The notes under the pieces: generated by a model
What the model saw: only the letters and a program-made list of their open reading frames with translations
Database searches by the model: none
Told to the model about the DNA's origin: nothing
Position numbers and translations under genes: made by a program
Part shown: positions 45,350 to 56,000 of the stretch, one piece after another
Numbering within the stretch: position 1 is the stretch's first letter
Layout: every line of letters begins with the position of its first letter
Assembly: GCA_947179395.2 (NCBI GenBank)
Contig: OX359290.1
Span: 93,301,376 to 93,365,375 of the forward strand
From: Pulicaria dysenterica
Lineage: Eukaryota > Streptophyta > Magnoliopsida > Asterales > Asteraceae
Length of the DNA: 64,000 nt
Direction: 5' to 3'

Positions 45350-46770
45350 AAAACCAATGTGTGATACTTTGATTTCATGGTCCCTGTGGTTTGCCACTTA
45401 TTACATGCACGGTCCCTTATCTTCGTTTATTACACTGGGAGTCCCCATGGTATGCACTTTGTTACACTGGTAGTCCCTGGTCCAACTAAAAAGACCAAAA
45501 TACCCTCCTTCTTTCATATGAAATTACCATAGTGTCCTTATGTTTCTTTTTTTCTATTTTTTTAATCATTAATATTGTTTTAGCATTAATATACAATATT
45601 TTATTATTAATATAATTAGTTTATTTCCCCCAAGATAAACCCCCCCCCCTTTCATCTCGTTCATTCCATTCTCTGACTAACCACCGGCCACCGCCACCAC
45701 CAGATCGCCTTCCCCTTCTTTCTTCTCCACCACCGCTATCTTCTCTCCCCTTCTTTCTTCGCCAGAGAACAGCACCATCGTCACCCACCGTCTCCCCTCG
45801 CATCTCCCCTCTCTCTTCAAAATCCCTCCGACGGTAAACCCTAATTCAACGGCAGCAGGTAATCGTCTCCAACATCATCTGATATTTATAGTGGGGTTTT
45901 GTTGGTTAGGGTTTTGCTAAGTGGACGACCGGCGGCGGCTAATCGTCTCCAACATCATCTTCTTCATCAGCTGTACCTCCGCAACCACCGCCGCAACCCA
46001 CAACCATCTTCTCTCCCTTGGATCCATCAGCTTCGATTCGCCGGAAAACCCACAGCAACCACCGCCGTTGTACCTCCGCTGAAGACCACAACCATCTTCT
46101 CTCCCTTCCCTTCTTCTCCACCGCCATTTGCGACCCCTTTCTCCGAACCCACGACTCACCACCACCGAATCACCATCACCACAGTCGAACTAGGGTTTTT
46201 TACACTTTTATCTCTCTCTCTCTCTCTCTCTCTACAAACAGACCACTGCCATCAATTTTCAGGGGAAGAAGGAGGTGGTGGTTTCCGATTCAATTTTCAG
46301 GGGAAGAGGGTGTGGATGGTGGCTTGGGTTTTTCCGATTCAATTTTCAGGCGGTGGCCGACGAGCAGAACCACCATCATATCTAGGGATTTTATAACTAG
46401 TTCAGGCGGTGGTCGGAGATGTTGCAGACGACGGTGTGGGGGGTGCACTTTGGGTTTCCGATTGAACTGTCAGGGGAAGAGTTTTTTGTTATTTATTTTA
46501 GTGTTTTAATAATATTAATTAGTAATTAAAGAATAAAAATTAAATAAATTAAAGAGAAAAGGGTACTTTGGTCTTTTCAAGTCCACATGAGGTGATCAGG
46601 GACTACCAGTGTAACAAAGTGCATACCATGGGGACTCCCAGTGTAATAAACGAAGATAAGGGACCGTGCCTGTAATAAGTGACAAACCACAGGGACCATG
46701 AGTGAAATTTTCTCTTAAAATTATTGTTGTTAATGTGTGTCGTGAAATCAAAGTATCACACATTGGTTTT
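45350..46770. mobile_element. Long-inverted-repeat element (MULE-like), possible gene-fragment carrier
   Basis: AAAACCAATGTGTGATACTT at the left faces its inverse at the right, and a ~100-bp inner arm (45379-45480, TGGTCCCTGTGGTTTGCC...) is repeated inverted at 46598-46699. The ~1.1-kb interior is much richer in C and G than its surroundings: CACCACCGC, CTTCTCTCCC and TCTCTCTC runs, AGGGTTTT words, and repeated TCGTCTCCAACATCATCT and CGATTCAATTTTCAGG. Open frames of ~160 codons (45899-46396 and 46018-46509, +) are low-complexity and match no family I know. It resembles a Pack-MULE with captured leader or gene DNA. Target duplications are not clean. Confidence 0.6.
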
Positions 46771-46864
46771 AAAAAACACATTGTTTTGTTTTGTTTGATG
46801 CCACGTCGCCCCTTGAGGCATAGTTTATGGGAGGAAAGGCCTTATAAATTGGAGAGCATACACG

Positions 46865-47161
46865 TAGAGGTGCACAAAAAATCCAAATATCCGATTTTGT
46901 GCAAAAACTATCCGAACGATTTTTTATAAAACCGCTTTTTTTCAAACCGGAGCGGATTCAACTGGTTTTATCCGATCCGATCCGGTTTTAATCCGATCCG
47001 AAACCGGTTACACTTTTGTCCGAGAAAACCCGGTTTTAATCCATACGAAATCAGTTACACCTCTGTCCGAGAAAATCCGGTTACAATCCGAAAATCCGGT
47101 CCCAAAAAAACCGAAAAAATCCGATCCGGATCGGATTAAAATCCGATGATGTGCACCTCTA
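46865..47161. mobile_element. hAT-like MITE, 297 bp, packed with TCCGATCCGG repeats
   Basis: Inverted termini TAGAGGTGCAC with a perfect 8-bp duplication CATACACG (46857-46864 and 47162-47169). The interior is almost only short words such as AATCCGG, CCGATCC and CCGGTTTTAATCC, many self-complementary, the same design as the element at 16647 but with a different core. Confidence 0.9.
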
Positions 47162-47626
47162 CATACACGTTAGGTGATATATGGTTGAATAAAGGTGAAC
47201 ACGGAGCTTAAAATTTCATCCATAGTCATTTGCATTTTTTAACCGGTTCAATCCGGTTGGCCGGTTTTTCCGGCTTTTACTAAACCGGTCGGTTTTGTCC
47301 GGTTTAGTTTAGAGTGATTTAACAGGTCTTATTAAACGGTGGATTGATCCGGTTTTCAAAACAGTATCATTAAGTCTGCTTTTATTTATTTACTAAATTA
47401 AAGCAAGCTCAACACAAGCGAAATGGCAGAAATAAATCTTTTTATGAAATGATAATTGTCATAGTTTAATTACATGTTAGTACTAACTGGATACAGGTAT
47501 TACAAAGAAACATGAAGTTAGTTGTCACTTGCCAAAGGAAAATTATTTGTTATTACTGTATTGATGAATACCGAAAACAAGTAGGTTACCGAGTAGAAAT
47601 TAGTTGACGCCGCTGCATTGCGCGGG

Positions 47627-47628
<2 letters not shown>

Positions 47629-47688
<60 letters not shown>
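47629..47688. repeat. (TA)n at the left end of Harbinger copy 2
   Basis: About 30 TA units. The sequence to the left (CATTGCGCGGGTAAT) differs from the left flank of copy 1. Confidence 0.95.
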
Positions 47689-47690
<2 letters not shown>

Positions 47691-49781
47691 GAGGGTTTGG
47701 ATGAAAACAGTTTTTCATACAAGAACTGTGAGAACTAATCTTAGCTCTTGATTAAAGTTAATCAATGATTAAGAAACTTTGGCGGCTCACTAATGATTAA
47801 GAAACTTTGGCGGCTCACTAATGATTTTTTTATGTCTGTTTTAATCAACATAATTTAATTTTTATAAATATTATTAAAAATAAATTGCAAGACAATATAA
47901 CATAAAATATTATATTTTATAAATCAAACAAATATTTCAACTTATATTAAAAAAACATAACTGCATTAAATTAAATAAGAACTACTAGTTATCGTCGTCG
48001 TTCCATCTTGGAAGCCGATTAATGTGCTCGATTAGATTCGATCGAAGGTTGTGATGCGTTTCCGCACTTCGGACTTCTCGGACGCTAGCCTCAAATTGTT
48101 GTTCGCTAATCTCTACGTCGTCTTCCTCGTTTGGTTGATTAACGTTTTCGTCGAATGGACAAATCATGTGACCTTCGTCTTCCAATATCATATTGTGTAA
48201 TATGATACAAGCGTACATTACTCTACGTATTTTATCCGGGTGCCACAATCTCGTCGGGTGTTGTATCACGTCCCACCGTTGTTTAAGCATACCAAAAGCC
48301 CGTTCCACATCTTTCTTTGCCGCTTCTTGCGCGGTAGAAAACCTTACACGTCTTTGATTAAGAGGTGTTCTGAAGGTTTTTAATTAAGTAGCCCATTCGG
48401 GATATATCCCATTGGCAAGATAGTAGTCATGTTTGTATTGTACTCCGTTTACTTGAAACGGGCACTGCGGTGCTCGCCTATTGTATACATCGTTGAATAA
48501 CGGCGATTGGTTTTGCATATTTAAGTCGTTGTTGGACCCGGCCATCTCGAAGAATGCATGCCAAATCAAAAGATCATGTGATGCAACCGCTCTAGGAGAA
48601 TAGTCGGTTTATTATGATCACCTCTCATGTACTGCCCTTGCCATGAGTTTGGGTAGTTGTCCCAATCCCAATGCATACAATCTATGCTTCATAACATGCC
48701 GGAAAACCCGTGCCCACTCTCATGTGCGGCATACAAAAGTTGAATATCATGGTAAGAAGGTTTACGTAAGTATCGCTTACCATAAGAGTGATGATAGCTT
48801 TGCAGCAGTTTTGTAGGCATAACAGTGCGGTTGAATCCGCCATCTTCAAGTACTCGTCAACTCCGTCAGCGGACATCCTATACGCCATTTGCCGCATTGC
48901 CGAGGTACACTTTTGCAAGGGAGATAACCCTTTTCTACCTCTAACATCGTAGCCTTGTTGGAAAATTTATGCCATCCCTCAAGATCCGTGACTATCCGTG
49001 TGAATAGTCGTCTGGTCATGCGGAAACATCGCCTAAACGTGTCGTCGTTATAGTTGCAGTTTTCCGCAATATAATTTGCAACAAGTTGGTCGTGTGCAAC
49101 TTCACGGTCTCTAACTTGATCCGGTCCCCGCCGTCTCGTTGGTTGACTCGAGGTAACTTCATCATACTCACTCAACGCATCGACAACTGCCGTGAATAAT
49201 CCACGAAACAAATCGGTTATCGTTCGAAGATAATCGGTGAGAAAAGTTACCTCCCTTGGATTGAATGCCACATCTGAGTTATGATAACCCGACGAATTAA
49301 ACGATGAATCAGAATCAGATGACATATTTTGATATATGTAAAAATTTGATATATAATAATATGAAGTTTGAGAGAAGAAGAAGAAAAGAGGTATGAAAAA
49401 ATTATAGGTAAATGATTGTATTTATAGGATGAAGAATAGAAAAAAATAAAAAGGCATTAATTAATGATTTAATATTACCGTTGGTAACGTTTAAAAATCA
49501 AAAAAAAAGAAGGAAAAAGCTTCTCACTGTCGTGACCATTACCCCACTCGTGACTGTGAGGCACCCCATCACAAGATGGGGCGATGGTGTTCATGTCGTT
49601 AAGGGGGCTTGCAAATGGGGTTCACGAGACCAATGGGGTCGGTCTAACGGATCATCTAGACGTAATTCACGGTTGAGTAAATATATAAAAAACTAAATAT
49701 ATCTATTAATAAATCATTAGTATGTTATAAATAGTTCTCGCAGTTCTCGTATAAAAAACAATTATCAATTAAACTACTCTC

Positions 49782-49782
<1 letters not shown>
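47689..49782 (-). mobile_element. PIF/Harbinger element, copy 2 (~2.1 kb)
   Basis: Begins GGGAGGGTTTGGATG and ends CTACTCTCC, with (TA)n to the left and (CA)n(TA)n to the right. A few percent different from copy 1 at 31320, with several small indels. The right flank is homologous to that of copy 1 (lectin promoter), so both derive from the block duplication. The left flank differs because about 4 kb is absent or replaced here. Confidence 0.85.
47985..49325 (-). pseudogene. PIF/Harbinger transposase, copy 2, broken
   Basis: From the ATG at 49325 the N-terminus is open (MSSDSDSSFNSSGYHNSDV onward) to GWHK, where a 1-nt loss near 48967 shifts the frame. Shared with copy 1 are the TGA before SIDCMH and the Asn in YYLANGIYP in place of the second catalytic Asp. 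Copy 2 keeps the Trp codon of SIDCMHW that copy 1 lost, but has its own TAA just after PEWAT. The C-terminal VERAFGMLKQRW part is identical to copy 1. The element was therefore already defective before the duplication and both copies kept decaying. Confidence 0.85.

Positions 49783-49860
<78 letters not shown>
49783..49860. repeat. Compound (CA)n(TA)n microsatellite
   Basis: CACACA units then about 31 TA units between the Harbinger right end and the lectin 2 promoter; copy 1 has only about 12 TA units here. Confidence 0.95.
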
Positions 49861-49862
<2 letters not shown>

Positions 49863-50006
49863 CGAGAGGTTCGAATAAATAATTGGGTAAGAATAAAAGA
49901 TTTAATTCTAATAAAAGAAATTCTTAGAATTTGTTTTGTAGGAACAAGAATCGAAGATAATATTTGGGAGAATAAAGTTACATTACTACCCTCGTTACCA
50001 TATGAC

Positions 50007-50014
50007 TATATATA
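50007..50014 (+). promoter_or_regulatory. TATA box of jacalin-lectin gene 2
   Basis: TATATATA 64 bp upstream of the ATG at 50078, in the same context as gene 1. Confidence 0.6.
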
Positions 50015-50077
50015 CACGGCATGCATGGAACAAAAATGACAAACGTACAAAGCAACACAAGCTAGCTAGATCGAAAA

Positions 50078-53000
50078 ATGGGAGTAACGGTACGTACTCT
50101 TCTCTTAATTAGGTCGCAACATATGAAACAAATACAGATCTATATATGATATGATTCATATGTAATCAATATCTATAACTAAAAGAGAATATTAGATGCA
50201 CTTATTTATTTGTAAGAATTTTGAAATATTTTAAATAAATTATTTAATATTTTTATCCTATCCCATTATTTTTAAATAGTTCTATTTTTTTAAACTTATT
50301 TTGTCAATATTATCACCATTCTATTATTACCTATTTACAATAAACTATTATTATTTACGAATTACGATAAAGAATTATTATTTACGATACAATATATTTA
50401 TTATCACCACATAAATATATCTATCTACGATAAAGTATTATATATATTGTTTACTATTTACCATAATTATTTATTCTTTATAGTTAAGTAATTATTATAA
50501 ACAAATAAATTTTATTTAATAATATCACTTCTATATTAGTATGTTAAATAACCTTAATATTTAGTAAATTAATTATTTTAATAGATAAACATGTATTCAA
50601 ATCTCCTTGTGAATGTAAGTATTTCACAACACTAGCATAGTAATTGCGCAATGCGGCGACGACAAATAATTCTCACTCGATAATATGTTTATTTTCGATA
50701 AAATAGGGGGTATCATATTCACGCACTATGATGATGTTGAATAGTTTTTATCCGCAACATCTATACTTTTTTCTACTTTTCAATTTCTTTATTGCTTGGA
50801 CTATTTATTAATTTTTATTTAAATTGTTATAGTATCTTATAGGTTACAAGTTAATTTGTGTTGACTTAACTTTTTAAAATATTATTAATTATGGAATGTT
50901 TAGTTATTATAATGGTAATTAAGAATATAATTAACTCCATTTAGTTGTTTTCTTTTAGGTTTAAATGAGGGTATATCAGTAATTTCATCTTACTTAATTT
51001 TTAAGAGTTTAAGCAAAAGTATTAAATGCTTTATAATGTAGTATATATAGATTATTTATATTTTTATAACATAAAGATATTTCCTTTTATGATAAGTTTG
51101 CAAATCTGAAAGTTTAGTTTTTAAAAAACTAAAAGAGGTTTTATGTATAAGACAGATAATTACTAAATATACGGAGTGAATGTGTGTGAGGAGAGACTGT
51201 CTAGAGTAGGGGAGTTGTTAGGTTGTCAGGTTGGTAACTTACCATGTTCTTACCTGGGCTTACCTATAGGAGGGAACCCTAATAAGTTTTCCTTCTAGGA
51301 CCCGGTGATACAGAATGTGAAGAGGAGGTTGGAGGTGTGGAAAACAAGGTTCTTGTCGAAAGCTGGTAAGATCACTTTGATTAAGTCAGTATTAAACAAT
51401 TTACCAGTGTATTATTTGTCCTTGTTTAGTATGCCGGTTGGGGTGTATAAGGAACTAGAGAAACTACGAAGACAGTTTTTGTGGTCAAAAGGTGGGGAGA
51501 GGAAAGGTATGTGTATGGTGGCTTGGAACAAAATCTAGAAGCCTAAAAAGTATGGGGGCTTGGGGATTGGTGACTTGAGGTTGAAGAATCAAGCCTTGCT
51601 ATCTAAATGGGTTTGGCGTTATTGGAATGGGGAGAGTTCTGTTTGGAAGAATTTAGTTAAATGTAAGTATGGGGACGTCTCCTTAGGGGCTAGGGGGTTA
51701 GGTGTGTCTCGTAGCAAATTGTCATATGTCTGGAGGAATATAGCATCGGTTTGTAATTCTGAGCACTCGTTGTGTAATGTAATTAATGAGGGTTTTGTGG
51801 TCATGTTAGGTAAGGGTGATTCGTTTGATTTCTGGAATGATAGATGGTGTGGAGGGTTAGTTTTAAAGAGCAGGTTCCCAAGAATCTTCGCGCTTGCTGT
51901 TAAAAAAGAAGGTAAAGTGTGCACTTTTGGGGAATGGAGGGGCTCGAGTTAGGTGTGGGTAATCAACTTAAGGAGGAGGGTCTTTGATTGGGAAGTTGGT
52001 GTATTTAATGAGTTTATGGATACACTAAATTCTCAATGCCTGCAGAAAGATCAGAAGGATAGGGTGTCATGGAAGTTCGAAGGTAGTGGTGAATTTTCAG
52101 TGGGTAGCCTGGTAAACCAGGTTCATGAGGTAGAAGAGGTACATGGTGTAGCTAAAATTTGGGAGCACTGGGGACCTCATAAGGTGCGCCTATTCGTGTG
52201 GCAAGCGGTTTGGAATAGTATCCCTATTAGGTCGGAATTAGTAAGGAGGGGCGTGTTGAGGCCAAGTGAGAATGTGTGTCCTTTTTGTAGCCAAGAGAAC
52301 GAATCCACGGTACACTTGCTATTACAGTGTTATAGATCGTGGGAGGTATGGTCTAATGTGATGAGATCGGTAGGCATCGTTTGGGTGATTCCTAGGAGTG
52401 TAGTAGACCTAGTGGAGTTATGGCCTAAGTTGTGCAAAAGTAGGTGGATTAGGAAGGTGTGGATGCTGGTACTGTATGGAGTGATGTGGACACTATGGAC
52501 AGAAAGGAATAATCTAGTGTTCAATAATAAACAAGTGTGCTATGAGAGATTGGTTGATTTGGTGTGGATAAGAGTTGGCCAGTGGTGTTTCGCGAAATGG
52601 CCGTCGGTAGCAGGGTCCTCCCTAGATATGTGTATTAGACCGGTGGAGGTTCTAAGGGGTGATAACTTGTTGTCCAAGCTCAGCAGTAGTTCTGTAGGAA
52701 AGGGGTTTGGTGGTTGCGTTTTGTATAGTGATGGGTCAGTGAGTAGTTTTGCGGGTAGAGCGGGGATTGGGGTGTGTTTAGACAAACGGACAGCGGAAGC
52801 CTAATTGGTGCTTTTTCAAAATCAATCACTTTGTGTTCCCCTTTGGTAGCCGAGATGGAAGCATTATATTTCGGGCTTCTGGTCTTGAGGAGCAACAAAG
52901 TAGTAGACTTTGACACTATTAAACTCTATACTGACTCTAGGCTAGTTGTTAGTCTAGTCATTGGGTGTGTCGAACCGTCTCAGGAGGTGGGTGATGTGTT

Positions 53001-56000
53001 AGGTAGAATTAAAGATCTCTTAAAGGTCTTCGTAGGGTTTGAGATACTACATTTACCTCGTGAGTTGAATAGGGAGGCAGATGCCCTAGCAAAAAAGGGT
53101 ATGGGTAGAACGGCGCCCTGGATAGCTTGGGTGTAGGGTTGGGTGGTGTAAGGCGCGGGGTAGGGTTGTATGGGTTAGATTGGTACGTATGGGTATGTGT
53201 GCAATACGGTGTTTTCTAAGTGGAGTAAATCTGTTATGTGTGCCAACTAACTATGCCAGGTTACCAGTACTTGTGATTGTAGGTTTCCGTGGTGTACAGA
53301 TGTTTTAGTGGTCAATGTATGGCATGTATGGGTGGTATGTGTCTCCTGCAGGTATAGCTTACTCATTATGTATGCTTGGTATAGGTATGTTGTGGGTCTC
53401 GACAGGGACTCAACAGGTTTGGTTCCGCTGTCTTCTGACGGTCTTCTCGTGGGGTTGCAATACTTTATTGTGTTGTGCCATTATGGGTGGTCACTGTATA
53501 AAGGGCCAGGTAGAAGTGGATGGGGCAGAATCACCTTGCTCGTGGCGTGTGTCGGGTGGTCTCTGTACAAAAAAGGGTCAGGTAGTAGTGGATGGTCACA
53601 GTATATTGGGTCTGGGCGTGTGAGTTTAGGTTCGATAGGGTGTGGATGATCTCTGTCGTGTATATTTTGGTCTTCAGTCACTGTTGTGGTGTGTGGGTTT
53701 CAACATACGATGTGATTCAGTATAGTGTCTGGGGTTAGTCCCTCTTGAGGTATTTTGTCTCAGGTATCGTTAGTTGTTCACCATATGCTGCTTGTGTCAG
53801 GAGGGCTTAGTGTATGTGGGATGGGTCGGTTATGAGAGGGGCATATATGGAGTAGGTGGTTTCGGTGATCGGTGTTAGTGGCTCGAAGTCCAAGGGGTGC
53901 CAATAATAGGTTTGGAAGTTACAAGGGTTGAGTAGGGCACACTTGGTGATGGAGGTTTGGAGGTGGGTTGGGAGTTTTTTGGGTTCCTGGTATTATATAA
54001 CCCGTTGAGCCAGCTATTTTTTCGTAGAAATCGTGCCCAAAGTATATGTGAGAATCGAGGGTGTGTGTGAAGGAGGGGTGAGAGTTTCTGAGCTGTCGAC
54101 AGCTCTCGAATTTATATTTATTCCGAGAGTAAGCCTAGGGACCCGTTTAAGCCTCTGAGTTTCCTTGTGTAATAACCGGGTGCCATGATTCTTTTGGCGA
54201 AGGTTGTTACTTTTAGTGTGGCAGGGCAATGGTCAAATCTAGACAATTCCCCTATCTGGTCTCCAGTTGGATCGGAATCTTTATCGTCATTACTCTTTGT
54301 TTTGGGAGGGGTTTGGGGTGGTGGTACAAGGGTGGTGTAGGTAGATTAGAGACTGTGGCTATTTCGATTCTGGCGCAATATGGTGGCACTGTCTGATTGC
54401 ACACACTCACTTTGCTTTCCCCGTCTCATAGCCATGGTCCTAGGCTAGTGTTGGGGTAACATTTTTTTTGCCGAGGGTGCGCACTTTCCTTGGTATCGAG
54501 GTGTGATAAGGGGGGCATATCAATCTCTGTTTGTCTTGCTAGGCCATCTTTCTTTAGCTGATGCAAGTCCTCCTTTCAAGCTCCAGAACTTGTGAATTTA
54601 TGTTTTATGCAAGATGGTGTGTTGTTTTTGTGGTATGTTTGCTGCTGGGAGTTGTGACCGGTCTTGCTCTACTGCTGTTTCTCTCGGTTCTGATCTAATG
54701 TAGCATCTTGGGTGCTGTGTTTGGTGCCACCTGCGGTCTGACGTTGTTATGTTATTGTGTATTGTAACGCCGCCGTTTCACAAGCTTACTTTTATAAAAT
54801 ATAGTTATGCGTTTAACCAAAAGATATATTTACAAAACACAGCGGAAGCTAAATTTAGTTATTTACATAAACCGTATCAGTGTTTAAACAAAACCACCAG
54901 CGGAGTTACCAAATATCTGCCGACCATTACCCAAAAAGATCAGAGTTAACAAAAACAACCAGAAAGTAGTGTTCCCCAAAAACCTCGGCAGTACAAACCA
55001 AAACATGGCACCCCGTCTCACCAGCAGCTAATTACCTGTACATTGGACATAAACATGGAGGGGTTAGCTATAAATAGCTAGTGAGTAACGATTTAACATA
55101 AGTATCGTTACAAAAATGCTATAGCATGCAGAAGGTATCACAAAGTAACAAACAAGTCTATCCAAACAGCTAGTGATGTTCCGGTGCCCAGGAGGAGTCA
55201 CGTCTTGCAGGGTTGTGAGCCCGGCTCAATGATCCAAACTGGGGGAAACCGAACACATCCATAATATCGCGCCGGTGGGGGAAGCGGGTAGCAGTCCACC
55301 ATTGCATTAACGAGCGGGGAAGTCCGATGAGAGCCCCTTTAACGAGCGGGGAAGTCTATGAGAGCCCCTGGTTGAGGCACGGGGTTTTGCAAGAACCCGA
55401 TCCGCGGCCGCGAATCACCGTACCTCAACAATAACAAAGTGCCGGCACGAACACGTATTGGCCGACTCTGGCCGCATCATAAACATAACTGGCCTACTCA
55501 AGCCATAGCATATCATATTGGCCTACAAAAGCCATAACATACATATTGGCCTACAAAAAGCCATAATACCAGCATATACCGAGTTTATAACATGATTGGC
55601 CTACTCAAGCCTAACATAAGTGCATAGCAACGTATATCATAGCAATTTAACCACACATAAACCATAACTTACCTTAAACATGGTTATAACATGTTTATCA
55701 CGAAACCTAAGGTTAACCGGTACTCACCTCGAGATCACATAAGGCAAATATGAATCCGGGAATCCCAGGAGCACACAGAATCGTCTGAATCACCTAACAC
55801 ATCATGTGTAGGTTCAGTCAACGTCTAAAAGTATCATCAATGCTTCTACGTAAACATACAACAAACAACAAGAAAAAGGCAATCTGGAAAAGCTGCTACG
55901 GCCGCAGTAGACATGTCCTACGTCCGTAGCACCTTCCAAAACACCTCCTACGGCCGTAGGAGTACATCCTACGCCCGCAAGAGTTCCTTTCCTAAAAACC

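Larger units (their letters stand above)
45147..47367. mobile_element. hAT-like element, 2.2 kb, hosting two nested insertions
   Basis: The left end CAGGTATTGAAAACCGG and the inverse of the right end, ATACTGTTTTGAAAACCGG, form an imperfect inverted repeat. Flanks CATTGAGC (45139-45146) and CATTAAGT (47368-47375) are a decayed 8-bp duplication; the empty site by copy 1 (about 27180) reads CATTAAAT. Subterminal regions are full of CCGGTT and AACCGG words. The long-arm element (45350-46770) and a hAT MITE (46865-47161) lie inside it. Confidence 0.65.

Noticed and set aside
45899..46509. Overlapping plus-strand frames of ~160 codons in the long-arm element
   Set aside because: Low-complexity Pro/Ser/His-rich translations of CT- and CCA-rich DNA with no recognisable domain; kept only as possible captured DNA.
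53308..53649. Frames of 100-113 codons after the LINE RNase H
   Set aside because: G/T-rich 3' region of the LINE; overlapping frames on both strands without domains.
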